Below, piece by piece: positions 9,780 to 20,571 of a stretch of 38,239 nt of DNA. This stretch comes from Chrysochromulina tobinii (taxonomy: Eukaryota > Haptophyta > Prymnesiales > Chrysochromulinaceae). The first letter of the stretch is position 1, and every line of letters begins with the position of its first letter. The translations under genes and the position numbers were made by a program. The notes beneath the pieces were generated by a model, which worked only from the letters and a program-made list of their open reading frames with translations, was not told the DNA's origin and did not search any database. The DNA lies in assembly GCA_001275005.1 (NCBI GenBank), contig JWZX01003097.1, positions 1-38,239 of the forward strand, in the 5' to 3' direction.

Positions 9780-9807
9780 CCGCGGGGAGCGGTCGGCTCC
9801 CCCGCGG
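9780..9807 (-). repeat. GC-rich hairpin in the element's 3' region
   Basis: CCGCGGGGAGC pairs with GCTCCCCCGCGG across a 5-base loop, with one extra base on one arm. The flanking motif GAGTCGGCCGCGG recurs at about 9830-9842. A strong 3' hairpin could be an RT recognition structure, as 3' UTR hairpins are in some non-LTR elements; this role is inferred. Confidence 0.5.
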
Positions 9808-9940
9808 GCCTGTGGCTGACTGGCTGTTGAGTCGGCCGCGGCTTCGGTCGTCGCGCTGACGTGTGCGGGATGTGTGTTGTTGGTGGGTTTGGATGGTTGT
9901 GAGGTTCGTCTGCGTGGTCCGTGTGCCTTTGTGCGACCGC

Positions 9941-10020
9941 GTGTCCCGTGTGTGTCCCGTGTGTTAGAAGTCACACAGACACACATTCACATTCACATAC
10001 ACACATTAACACCATGGCGG
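9941..10020 (-). repeat. TG-rich simple repeat in element 3' UTR
   Basis: It starts with GTGTCCCGTGTGTGTCCCGT (9941-9960), followed by a CA/TG-rich run (ACACACATTCACATTCACAT and similar). It lies just beyond the RT stop codon at 10039-10041. The first 20 bases recur exactly at 26342-26361. Confidence 0.5.
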
Positions 10021-10038
10021 GTACCGCGCGGGGGCGGT

Positions 10039-13000
10039 TTAGAAGGGCGACATGCCCATGGTGAGCTTGAAGCTCATGGCGGGGGCGGCGAGGAGTATGG
10101 TAGTTGCGTCCGCGAGAACGACGGCTGCCGAGATAGCCGCGCGATGGTGCGCAAGGAAGGTGTGGGGGGAGGACCGCGAGAGGCCATACCGGGTGGAATC
10201 ATGGGTGGTCGGCGCGCGTGCGTGCTTACCAAGTGCTCGCAGCGCGCGGTCGAAGGTGGGGGAGAGCGCACCCGTGGTCTCGGTAACCAGGAGGGTCACC
10301 GGGTGACCACGGCGCTGGGCGTCGGCGTAGTCGTGGCAAGGAGTCGTGGTCGCGTGTCTCGCGGATCCAGCCGGTGCCTGTGACGCGGCGCCAAGGGCCA
10401 TCAGCCTTCGCGCCCCGCTCTGGTACGCCGAGGTTGGCGACGATGAGGGCTTCCTCGGTGTTACCCATGGCGAAGCGCCCGCCGTCCGCCGTGGAGGCGG
10501 CGCCGCCCTTGTCCGTCGAGCCGAGGCCGATGGCGGGGGAGACATGGAAGGGGGTGTAGCATTTAAGCTCGTAGCAGTGCGGCTTGACACCAAACCGGAT
10601 GAAGTCCGGAACGTGGCTAGCGTTGATGTGGGCGTAGCGTTGCCTGGCGGTCTCCTTGCCAGCGGCGGTGCCATCGCCACGGTCGCCAAGGCGCAGCATG
10701 CCGGGTGGCTCGTTGGCGATGCTCAGTGAGGTGAAGGTGGTGAAGGTGGCGCGCAGCACGGCGGCGTGGCGGTGGGAATGGTTGGCTGCGTTGATGGCGG
10801 CGTCACCGAGGCGGTGGTGCTGGGTGACGTGGTGACCGGCCGCGGCGGCGGTGTCGAGGGTGGTGGCGAGCGCGCTGAGGTGGAGGCCGACACGACGCTG
10901 GGCCTGCGAGATGAAAAATTGGGAGGCGACGATGGAGCCTCGCACGCTCGTGTCGGGGAGGCGGCGGAGCCAGTCACCCGCGCCAGGCTGAGAGCAGCTG
11001 ACGAGGCGGGCAGCCTCCCGGTCGCGGACGGTGGCAAGGGAGGCATTGGCGCGATCGAACGCGTCATGGGCGGCCTTGACCGTGAACCACAGATCGCTGT
11101 TGACGACAGCCGAGAGCGACCGCTGAGTGCAGCGGTACGGTGAGGTGCTCTCGGCGCCGCCGAACAGTTCGGCAGGCTCAGGTAAGACAAAGGCGGAGGA
11201 AATGCGCGGGTGGAAGGCGCCGTGGGTGGACCCGTCGACCCATACGCGGGTGTCGCGGTCGTATTCGGCGGAGCTCGCGCGCACGCTGCCAAGGAGGGTG
11301 CGTAGGAAGACCCATGCTGCATGGAAGGCGGCGACGGTGGGGGCGGGCGAGAAGGCGATGATGGGTATGGTGGCGAGGGCGGGGCAGATGGCGCAACAGG
11401 TGGGCCAGACGGTGCAGAATGTGGCGGCGAAGGATGGATGTCGCTGGGCGAGGAGAGGCTGGGTGCCGAGGCCGCCGATGGCGATGGGGAGGCCCGCGGC
11501 GAGGAGGGCGAGCTGCCGGCGATCTTCCGGGCTGTCCGCGAAGCGGAGGAGCTCGGCGAGCGCCGTTGCGATGGCCGCGTCGGCCCACGTTGCAGCCTCG
11601 GCCGTCTGGGCAGGCGGCATGTTTTGCAGCCAATATCCCGGTATGGCATGGGCGACGAGGCGAACGAGGGTGGTGCCGAGCTGGGCGGCATGGTGGACGC
11701 GGTCGGTGTCGCACATGGCGGCGACGTGCTGCAGCGGCTTCTCAAGCCGGAGTTGGACGACAGCGAGTAGGGTAGCCGAACAGGCGTCGTCGTCGCCGAC
11801 GAAGACACCCGCGACTGGGTAGCAGCGGACGCGAGCGCGGCCGGCGGCTTGGGCGATGAAGTCGGGGTTGGTGAAGTTCGGCGACCCGGGGATGTCGGCG
11901 GGGGCAGCGGTGAGATCGCCGGCCGGCGAGTACACGAGCGCCTTGGAGGGCGCGGAGTCGACGTGGCACATCTCGTGGCACAGGCGGCGTTTGGTGGCGA
12001 GGGCGGCGAAGACGGGAGGCAAGGTGTCCTCGACGGCGGCGACGGGAGAGCCGTTGCAATAGAAGTCATCCGCCGTGGCCGCCATCTCCACCTCTGGGTG
12101 GAGGCGTTGCGCGGCCGAGCAGGCCTCGTGGTAGGCGCCGACGCAGAGGATGGTCGAGCTACCAACACCCTGGCCACCCCCCTCAAAGGAGCGTAAGATG
12201 GTGGTGCTACCGGGGCACAGGACGGTGGAGCCGTTGCTGGCGGTGGCGACGGGGATGGTGCAACCTCCGAACCAGATGGCGGCGGCGATGGCGAGGAAGA
12301 ACCTAAAGATGGGGAGGAGGCGAGGGAGGCGGAGGCGGAGGAAGTCGAATCCTGACTTCCGACAAACGCGTTGGTACATCTCCTTCACATCGTCGGAGGT
12401 GGTGGCCGAGTTGGGGTCGCGCTCCGTCCAGCCACGCGCGAGGAACGCGAGCTTGGCGGTGCCCTTTGGCGAGTAGCAGAAGTTCGCCACGAACTTGAGC
12501 GGGCGCTTGGAGTCGGCAACCGATGCTTCGGCGGCCGTGACGGCCGCGCGAGCTGCGGCGACGGCGGTGGATCCGGTGCCGAAGGCGGCATCGTGCTCGA
12601 TGGTGGCGGCGGTGAGGCGCGTCTCCGCCGCCGCGATGCGAAGTTCGCGCGCCCGAACGTCCTCGGGCAGCGGGTGGGTGAGGTGGTGGTCGAGGTCCTT
12701 GCGAATTGCAAGATTGACGACGGCCCACACCAGGCACGTCCACTTCTCGCACATGCCCAAGGGGCGGTATCCCTTCCGCTCGCCGGTCACGGCATGGAGC
12801 TTGACGAGAAGGGCCGCTCGGATGGCGCCGGCGAGGAGGTCGCGTAGGAGCGAGTGGCCCACGCCGCGGGCGACTGAGTTGATCCACCCTGTGATCGCGG
12901 CGGCGCCGCCGTGGCGCACAAGCATCTTGATAAGGCGGTTGTCTTCCGGCAAGGTGCCGGGCGCCTTGAGGTCGTGCAGGCCCTCAGCTGCGCGTGTGAC

Positions 13001-14467
13001 TTGCCGCTCAGTAAACTGGATGGGCGCGGTGCCAGGCTCGTCGGCGACGTCGGCGGCGGCGAGGGGGCGGAACGGTGTCTGCGTCGTGAAGTTGATGACA
13101 GCCCGTTTGGCGTCATCCTCCCGCGGGTCGACGGCTGGCGATGGGGAGGCGCAGCCCCAGGCCCCGCGCCAGTCGCCGTAAGAGGCGCGAAAGGCCATCT
13201 TGCGCAGTGCGTCTCCCGAGGGCTGCGTCGGGCTCGGCGGTGGGATCGGTAGGCACTCGTAGTCGATCTCCTCTTCGTCGAGCGTGGCTAAGGTGACGTC
13301 GGACTCATCGGCGACCGGGTTGAGGAGGCGGAGGGGGGCGATGTAGGCGAGCCATAGGGAGTGTGCCGTGCCAGCGAGCACTGCGCGCACCCACACGGCG
13401 GTGCGACGCCGCAGCTGTCCAGTGGTGCGCGGCTCTACCTCCGACCGAGGACGGAAGAAGACGTATGCGACCCCGAGGGTGGCCATCAGGAAGCCGAGGG
13501 CGCCGTGCAGGGTGTCCGGGGCGACACTGACGAGGTGGTGGCCGACGATGTGGGGTGCCGATAGCTCGTCGCGCTGTCGGCGGCTGTCTGGCGGGGCTTG
13601 GGCGCGGAGGTGCCTCGAGATAGCTCGAACGTCCCGGTCTATATCGATGGAGGCAAGGCAGCTCACGTCGACGTCGGCGGGGAGGGCGGGGATGGGGTAG
13701 TTGGCATCGGGTTCATCGTCGTCGCCAGTGAGGGCGGTGGTGGCGCAGGTGGCGGCGGCGGCGGCGCCGATCATCGTGGCGGCGGCCGCTGCCGTAGCTG
13801 TGGGGTGGCGTACGGACGGAATGATGGCGAGAGCCGCGCCGACGGAGCCGGGTGGGGCGATGGCGACGGCGGCGCAACGCAGTGCCGTCTCCGCGGCGCC
13901 CCACGTACCCGTGGCGACTCCGTGGACGGAGGTGCGTAGAGCCACGTGTGCCGGGCATTCACGGCAGCTGCTGGTGTGGGCGAAGAAGGAGGACCAGCCA
14001 TTGGAGGTGTCCCGGGGGAGAATGCAGCAGACGGCGGCGCACCCGACCGCTGGGCAGCGAGCGAGGGCGTGGGTGGCGAGGAGCGTCGGTGTCGCCTCAC
14101 CCACCGAGTGCTTGGTGGCGAGATGCTTGGCGAGGCACGTGCGCGATTTGTAGGAAAGGGAGGTAGCGCAGCCGGGCACTGGGCAGATGAGGGACGAGCC
14201 GTGCGCGGCGGCGTGGAGGGGCGCCAGTGGGGATGGTACGGTGGCGACGACGACCGGGGCGGCGGCGACGGCGATAGGGGAGGTGGTGACGGTGGCGGCG
14301 GTGGCAATAAAAGCAATGGGGGTGGCGGTGACGGTGGTGGCGGTGACGGCGGCGAGGGAAGTGTTGCCATGCATGGCGTGGAGGGCGGCGGCGAGCTCGC
14401 GCTTCGGTCGAAACGGGGGTGGCGCTGGCCAAGGAGCGCCCGGGGTGGGCGAGCAGCCGGGCGTCAT
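10039..14467 (-). CDS. Reverse transcriptase with zinc finger and PD-(D/E)XK-type motif, frame-broken near the C-terminus
   Basis: From the ATG at 14467, a C2H2-type finger lies at about 95-120 (CPVPGC...CLAKHLATKH), with a second Cys/His group after it. The RT core shows RPLGMCEKW, motif A SDDVKEMYQRVCR (Asp693 aligned with the catalytic Asp), motif B GGGQGVGSS, motif C ATADDFY (Asp800-Asp801) and the IGGLGTQ block seen after many LINE-type RT cores. All three catalytic Asp are present. Near the C-terminus, PDF...YELK (Asp1288, Glu1300, Lys1302) fits a PD-(D/E)XK nuclease. At about 10337-10349 the frame breaks. The family-like C-terminus (HDYADAQRRGHPVTLLVTE, later DSTRYGLSRSS) continues in the next frame to TAA at 10039. 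A 13-bp insertion explains the break, so this copy is probably inactive unless suppressed. Confidence 0.82.
10329..10349 (-). other. 8-bp direct repeat around a 5-bp filler that breaks the RT frame
   Basis: AGTCGTGG at 10329-10336 and again at 10342-10349 flank CAAGG. Removing one repeat plus the filler (13 bp) rejoins the RT frame with its C-terminal frame. An 8-bp target duplication with short filler is the usual footprint left by excision of a hAT-type DNA transposon; microhomology repair is the alternative. Confidence 0.5.
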
Positions 14468-15243
14468 CGAGGGGGGGGGCGGGGGGGCGGTGGTGGTGGT
14501 GGCGTGGGAGGGGGCGGGGGCAGGGGTGGTGGCGTTGGCAGCGGTGGGGGTGGCGGTGGTGGTGGGGGGGTGGGCGGTGGCGGTGGGGGTGGTTGTGGGG
14601 TCGGCGGCGGCGGCGACATGAGGAAGGCGAAGAGGGCAGGTGCAAACTGTGGCGGGCAGGAGCCGGTGGGGCTGTTTGGGCGCTTCGGTCGGCGGGTCGC
14701 GGCATCGGCTGCGTGTTCGGCCGAACCCGCGGCGATGTTGCCAGCGGTGGCGGTTAGGGCGGCCGCAGCGGCTGGGTGTTGGGCAGCAACAGCGGGGGCA
14801 AGGGTTGCGGTGAATGCGGCACCGGGTTCGGCAGGCAGCTCAAGCTTGGCATTATTGGTGTCATCGGTGGAGATCGTGGGTGTGGATGCAGGCAGTTGCG
14901 GTGAGGCAGTGGCGAGGGAGCTCGCAGCACCGTGAGCGGCTGATGTGCCGGCGGACGGTCTGCCGGGCGGGGTATGGGGTCTGGATCGTTTGTACCATTG
15001 GTTGATCGTGGCGTCGGCCGGTAGGAAATGGCCGGCGGCGGCTAGGTAGGTGGCGCACTCTTCGCGAGAAGGGTGCCCCTTGTACATGCTCCCACTGCGG
15101 TGCGTGGTCCACCGAGAGCACAGCTCCCAGTTGTCAGCGATACCGACGCCCGGGCCAAATTCGAGCGCCCTGTTGCTTGGGAGGTCGGGGACGGCCGCCG
15201 AGTAGAGCGCCTTCGATTTTTTGCCGGCATCGACGCCGACCAT
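14464..15243 (-). CDS. ORF1-like protein of the RT element, poly-Pro tail
   Basis: The ATG at 15243 begins MVGVDAGKKSKALYSAAVPD. A folded-looking ~95-residue region follows, with Trp, Cys and basic residues (NWELCSRWTTHRSG, then INQWYKRSR), then an Ala/Thr/Pro region and a poly-Pro tail. The frame is open back to 15609 but without family-like sequence. Its TGA stop overlaps the RT ATG as ATGA (14464-14467), right after a run of nine C on this strand. Either termination-reinitiation couples the two ORFs, or they are one protein whose frame is hidden by an indel in the C-run; all frames stay open through this tract. No match to a known ORF1 domain can be claimed. Confidence 0.5.
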   Translation of the reverse strand: MVGVDAGKKSKALYSAAVPDLPSNRALEFGPGVGIADNWELCSRWTTHRSGSMYKGHPSREECATYLAAAGHFLPADATINQWYKRSRPHTPPGRPSAGTSAAHGAASSLATASPQLPASTPTISTDDTNNAKLELPAEPGAAFTATLAPAVAAQHPAAAAALTATAGNIAAGSAEHAADAATRRPKRPNSPTGSCPPQFAPALFAFLMSPPPPTPQPPPPPPPTPPPPPPPPPLPTPPPLPPPPPTPPPPPPPRPPPR

Positions 15244-15744
15244 TGTGATCAGTGCGAGGAATGTAAGCGATGGGCGAGAGAGGCGCCGGGTGTTGCGGGA
15301 GGGTGGGACGGCAGGCGGAGGCGCAAGGCGCGACGAGGTGATCGGGTTCTGAATACATATCGGATTAGGATCATGATTCTGACTCTGAGTCCGCCGCTGA
15401 TCCGCTTGGCGCCGCTCCGGCGCGCCTCGATGAGCAGTGGATGTAGAACTGGTGCTAGATGAATCAATCGCACAGGGGATCCAGCAGGAGGCACCCAAAA
15501 GGGGCACCCCCACCGGCCGCCCGCACGCTGATCGAGCTCTCGCTTTGATAACGACTCGGGTTGGGAGTACGGGTCGGGCGCATACGGGTCGGGCACATAT
15601 GACTCGCAAAACTGAAGAGGGTAGGCGGACTGGTACCGGGACATGCAGGCGGCTGCAACGGATGCACAGTGACGTCTCGGTGCCCCGACGAAGCGTCAGC
15701 GGCGGTGCAGGGGGGTGCGCGTGCGCTGCGCCTCGGGCCCGTGT

Positions 15745-15768
15745 CCCGGCTCCCCCGGTGTTACCGGT
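15745..15768. repeat. Right terminal inverted repeat of RT element
   Basis: CCGGCTCCCCCGGTGTTACC and the following GGTAA are the inverted counterpart of the left end at 9717-9746. The start of the K+ channel gene is only about 170 bp further right. Confidence 0.65.
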
Positions 15769-15938
15769 AACTGGTACATGCGTGAGTCGTCGGAAGCCGC
15801 CACGATGCGCGAAAAATGGTATGTTTCCATGAATTCGACGTGACTTGCATGCACCATGTATCCATATATCGAGACCGGTTTCATGATCTCACACACTCTG
15901 CGAAACATGAAAAGACTGCACGTCTCAGGAGGTTGTGA

Positions 15939-17616
15939 ATGTCGGAGTGCACGCACCCGATCCATGGCGCTCCTGTCGTCGAGCCACCGGCGGGAAACAA
16001 GTCGATCATCGACATGACCGCCTCCTTTGTCGGCCGCAACGGTCCCGAGTTCGAAACGCGCATCAAGAACGAGCAGAACAATTCCAGGTTCTCATTTCTG
16101 AAGCCCAACGACCCATTCAACCCATACTACCGCGCGAAGATCATTGAGCTGGCCGGCACCTTCGCGCCCATCGCCAGCAGCGGCGACGGTGGTGGCTCTG
16201 CGGACGCCCCCAGAGCTGCGGCCGCAGACGCGAACGACAGTGGGTATGCCGAGCGTTACGCCGAGGAGCTTATCGAGTCTCTGCGAACGACCGCGATGAT
16301 CGAGTCTCTGCGTGCGACCGCGTGCGCGCTTCAGTGCGCGCTGACGGCAACGTCGGCGGCGGAGGCGGAGGCAGTATTGGTGTCGGCGGAGGCAGAGTTC
16401 CGGCACATCGGCCCGAACGCACAAATCGGCCCGAGGCGAGTCTCTGTGACAAGCCAGATTATACAACAGCCGCAGCTGTTCTCCTCTCGCCCCGTCGGCA
16501 CCGTCCAGCAGTCGTCACGCCCGCGGCTCGTGGGCTCGTTTGATGAGAGCGTTTCCTTTGGCAAGTCGGGAGCCTCGGGAGACAGCGGGAGTGAGGGCTC
16601 GACGACACCCGACGACTGTGACGTCGAATCGCCGAGGGCGCCCTGCGCAAAGTTGACGCGGGTACCCGACGACTCGGACGACGAGCCGACTGCCGCCCGA
16701 CACGGCGCCGCCCGACACGGCGCCGCCCGACACGGCGCCGCCCGACACGGTCGTCGGGTACCCGACGAGCCGCCGACGTCGCCCTGGAGCAAGGATCGGC
16801 CGGACTCGCAACGCGTGCTGCCTCGGAATGGCTCGAGATCGTTATTGCCCTTGCCGCACCCTTCTCCGCCCACGGATGCGGCGGAGGAGGCCTCGGTAGA
16901 TGAGGCAGCGGCGGAAGAGCGAAGATACTTGGCTCTTCCGCCGGCCAAGGAGGCGGATCAACGGATCTCGCGCGCCGCTGAGCTCGAGGCAGAGATGCAC
17001 TGCCTCGAGGCGGCATTGGCCTCCTCGGCAAGTATGAGCCTTGCCAGCCTACATGCACCATCTTCGACGTCGGGTCGGCGAGAGGGCACGTCGGGTAACA
17101 CGTCGGACGGCGCTCCCACGCTCATGCGCCGCAATTCCGTCATCCTGCGTGACCTGCTCGAGCACGCCGAGAACACGCGAGGGGTCCAACATCTCTTCTC
17201 GACCGAGCACCCGCGCACCCGCGAGCGGCCCGCGCGACGCCCCTTAGGTAGTGAAGAGATTTCGCCACCGACGGTGCCGCGGCCAAGTTCGCAGTTCCTG
17301 GGCGAGGCTAGGAGCAAGGCTCGCCAACCAACCATTCGGAGGTTGAGTCAAAAGTCGGTCGCGCCCAGTGCCGCGAGCCAAACCAATGTGGCCAAGGCAT
17401 GCGACGAGATGCACAGCCTCCTCTACGCGCTCCAATCGCAGGGCGTACGAATGCCGGCCGTTCCGTGGCGGGAGGAGTCATGCTCGGAGCATCTACGCCT
17501 CTTTCGGAGGCACATGGGTAGAGCGCTCTACCTGAGCCTCGTGCCTGCCTCATGGAGGCCGAGGAGCAGCAGCAACACATGCAGCAGCAGCAGCAGCAGG
17601 AGCAGCTGCAACACAT

Positions 17617-17649
<33 letters not shown>

Positions 17650-20060
17650 GCGGCGGAACAACAAATCCCGGCGGCGCGGTAGAGCGTGGCGGCGGTGGCG
17701 GCGGCGGCCGCAGCAGCAGCGCGGGCGACAGCAACGCCTCGCTTGAGAGCTACTTGCACTCGCGTTGCCTGGCCATGCCTTCGGAGCCCCGGAAGGAGTC
17801 GTGGGACATGCTGATGCTCGTGCTCATCTTGTACTCGATGTGGATGGTGCCACTGCGCATCTGCTTCGACGAGGAGGCTACCGGCTGCTGGCTCGCCTTC
17901 GAGATTCTGATCTCGATCGCCTTCATGCTGGACGTCGTGATCACGTTCAACACGGTCGTCTACGAAGCAACTACCGGCACATGGGTGCTCTCCCGCCGAC
18001 AGATTGCCCAGCGGTACCTTGGTGGGTGGTTCTGGATAGACGCGCCCGCCTCGGTTCCAGTCGAGCTGATCGACATCACAATCGACAGGTTGAGCAACTC
18101 GGGCGATACCGGCTCGCTCGGGGCTCTGCGCATGCTTCGCCTCTTTCGGCTGTTTCGGCTGCTCCGCCTCCTCAAACTCGGCGACTACATTGAGGTGCTC
18201 GAGAGCGCCGCGGACATGAACCTGAAGTTTCTCAAGATTCTCCTGATGAAGTTCCAGCTCATCGCCATCGCGCACCTCCTCGGATGCTTCTGGTTCAGTA
18301 TGTATGTGCTCAACAGCGCCGACCCTGCGCTGACGACGTGGGCGGAGACGTACGACGAGGGGAGAGCCGTCAAGGAAGGGACGAGCACGAGTCTGAAGTA
18401 CATGTACTCGATCTACTGGGCAGCCATCACACTCACCACAGTCGGCTACGGCGACGTGGTTCCGGTCAACGACAGCGAGCGCATGTACACAATCGGCGCA
18501 ATGCTCTGCGCGGCCCTCGTCTTCGGCTACATGGCGTCGGGCATCGGCCAAGTCGTCGGTTCCATGGACCGCACTCGGGCGCTTGCCGACGAGAAGACTA
18601 GCCAAATCAAGGAGTACTTGGCGTGGCGCAACCTCCCGGTGAGCCTTGCCATTCGTTTCAGAAAGTTCTATCGAGGACAACACGCGCTGCAGAATGCGTC
18701 GGTCTTCGACGAGAGGAACGAGGTCCAAATTCTCGAGGGGCTCCCACCCATGCTACGCAAAGAGGTCGAAGGCTTTGTTCAGCGACAGACCCTCGGACGC
18801 CTCCCGTTCTTTGCTGGCATGCAGATGAAAAACTCGACCTTCCAGATGGAGGTCTTCGCACTCATTCGGAACGTCTCGTACGTCAAAGGGGAGGTTGTCT
18901 TCAAGCGCGGCGAGCCCTCCCGCGCCATCATGTTCCTCTCGTCGGGCGAGGTCGTGGTCTACTCGCCCGCATCCGTCTCACCTCTCGCGCGGATCACCCC
19001 CGACACAGAGATCACGCTCATGCACGGGAACGCCGACATGGAGGTGATGCGATTCAAGCACGAGGGCTGTCTCGGTGAGACTCTGCTCACGGGGCGGCGC
19101 CGGCCTGTAACGATAGTGGCCAAGGCACACACCGAGATGCTGCTGCTGACCAACGAGGGCCTGCTCAGTCTCTTCGAAAAGAACCCCTACTCGGCGTGTA
19201 TGCTCGTTCGTCCAATTCTCCGGGAGCTCGACAGGAAGACGCGGCACGAGTTGCTAAGGTTGCGCATCCGCATGTGCACAACGTCAATCTATTCGTTCGA
19301 GTACAATGTGCTCGTCATCCAGAAGCGCTGGAAGCGCTTCGCGTGCAACCACCCGCGAGAAACCTCGATCCTCGGACGCTACTCGAGAGAATCGATCATG
19401 GCGGGTGCCCCCAAAGGTGCTCCAGCACGAGGAGCGGTAGGGCCGATGGAGGTCGAAAAGGCGGTGGCGCTGGCCGCGATCGAAGCGGCAGAAGCACGCG
19501 TCGCCGCAATGCTCAGAGAGCTCAATGTCCAGCTCGCCCACGGCCCCACCACGCCGCTGGCCCATATCAGCGCAGATCCCTCACAAGTCACGTGCTCGAC
19601 TGGTTCACATGCACGGGACGGACTGCGACACACGAGACCTCTGAGGAATCCTCCCTGGTCAGAGCTCTCCTGCCAGAGTTCTGAGGAGACCTTTCACCTG
19701 AGCTCTGAAGGGCCCTCGTACCAGAGCTCTGAGGGGCCCTCTCACCAAAAGCAGCACAGCCCCCGAAGATTAGCCAGAGCCAAAGACGTTGGCAAAGACC
19801 TCAACAAAGTCATCCAAAGCAAAGGCAAAGACCTCGACGTGAAACAACTCATTCGTCAGAAAGTGGGGACTGGTCTGGGTTCACTTGGGAATTCGCTAGA
19901 GCTCGAGGAGCTGCGCGGGGACTATATGGAACGTGACAAGGACGCGCTCTGGGCAAAAGCCGGCCTCACAACCTTGGTCTCCAAGGCCATGGATGATCAC
20001 AAGCAATTTGCAAAAAACCGAGTAGTCGGCCTTGTTCATGGCGCACAATACCTGCCATAG
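15939..20060 (+). CDS. Voltage-gated K+ channel with cyclic-nucleotide-binding fold (EAG/HCN-like)
   Basis: This 1373-residue protein has a channel core in its middle. S1 starts at about 616, S4 is the regular Arg ladder LRMLRLFRLFRLLRLLKLG (about 729-747), and the filter TTVGYGDV lies at about 834-840, giving K+ selectivity. S6 and a C-linker follow (YMASGIGQVVGSMDRTRAL). The cNMP-binding fold covers about 980-1085 (KGEVVFKRGEPSRAIMFLSSG, LGETLLTGRRRPVTIVAKA). The LGE of the phosphate-binding cassette is present, but the usual PR(A/T)A is RRRPVTI, so ligand binding is uncertain. The N-terminal ~600 residues are low complexity with a 15-bp tandem repeat and a Ser/Cys run from AGC codons; the C-terminus has three 8-residue QSSEGPSH-like repeats. 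The ATG at 15939 is clear. Confidence 0.88.
16692..16750 (+). repeat. 15-bp coding tandem repeat
   Basis: About four copies of GCCGCCCGACACGGC encode repeated ARHGA in the channel's N-terminal region. The array is flanked by GGTACCCGACGAC (16661-16673) and its exact inverse GTCGTCGGGTACC (16750-16762), so the segment could fold into a hairpin. Confidence 0.8.
17561..17660 (+). repeat. CAG/AGC trinucleotide-rich tract inside the channel gene
   Basis: Two similar blocks of CAG-type repeats, each preceded by AACACATG, are read in the AGC frame as Ser runs with NTC interruptions. The +1 frame would read polyGln, so the channel frame is the one that avoids polyQ here. Confidence 0.75.
19675..19747 (+). 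repeat. 24-bp coding tandem repeat, three copies
   Basis: Three degenerate 24-bp units with core AGCTCTGA(A/G)GGGCCCTC encode QSSEETFH, LSSEGPSY and QSSEGPSH near the channel C-terminus. Confidence 0.7.
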
Positions 20061-20571
20061 AGAGTGCACGCCTTATATGATTACATGTATATGAGGCTTG
20101 AGGGTGGCGACGGACATTATGGTAAAATTATGGGGACCTAGTTTGAAGTTTCTGGTCTAGCGTGCGCTGCGTTGCGGTGCGTCATACACCTGCTTCAGAC
20201 TGTATACTGTCTAGAACAGAGCAGAAAAACCGGATCACGAATTCACGTGCGACGTGGAGCTGCGAGCTGGCGACGAGAGCGCGCGCAGCAGGCCGCTATA
20301 CACACCTCGCGAACGCTCGTGGACCGTAGAGGCGGCGGGCCGGCGGCAAGACAACGACGGTAGAATTATGACGACGGTGACAATACCCTAACCCTACTTC
20401 CCCCTCCCCCACCCACCTGATTGCTAATCACAATCCTGCCCGTAGTTATACATGTAGGGCAGCGAGCATCAGAGATCACCCTGTGTGTGCTGGGAGAGAC
20501 CGACCTCACTAGCGAAATTGAGTAGCACGAGCGAGCGAGTACATACTCAGGGGGGAACCGCGACGAAACTG
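20061..20571. other. Intergenic, no supported gene
   Basis: This is the gap between the K+ channel and the S33 peptidase, both on plus. The frame of the peptidase is open from 20485 without an ATG. A short CCCTAACCCTAC (20386-20397) resembles telomere sequence but is too short to mean much. It probably holds the peptidase promoter. Confidence 0.45.

Larger units (their letters stand above)
9714..15772 (-). mobile_element. RT/PD-(D/E)XK retroelement bounded by imperfect inverted repeats
   Basis: A 6-kb minus-strand element holds an ORF1-like frame, a long RT protein and a structured 3' region. Its ends are inverted relative to each other. The left end reads TACCGGTAA, a 5-bp extra, then ACACCGGGGGGAGCCGG. 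The reverse complement of the right end reads TTACCGGTAACACCGGGGG and then AGCCGG. GGTAC occurs just outside both ends (9709-9713 and 15773-15777), a candidate 5-bp target-site duplication. That call is weak because GGTAC is contained in the palindromic end motif. The element lies between the Tubby (-) and K+ channel (+) genes. Presence of the element is firm; exact ends are inference. Confidence 0.7.

Noticed and set aside
10723-12186. Minus-strand 487-codon Ser/Pro/Arg-rich frame
   Set aside because: It lies entirely inside the RT gene in another frame and has the skewed composition of a shadow frame.
13946-14935. Plus-strand Gly-rich open frame antisense to the RT element
   Set aside because: It is the mirror of the poly-Pro and Ala-rich minus-strand coding region; no motifs, and the minus strand has RT catalytic residues.
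17550-18728. Minus-strand 392-codon frame
   Set aside because: Antisense to the K+ channel core, which has an unmistakable filter and S4; shadow frame.
20386-20397. Interstitial telomere repeat CCCTAACCCTAC
   Set aside because: Only about two units; expected by chance often enough and without flanking telomere-like sequence.
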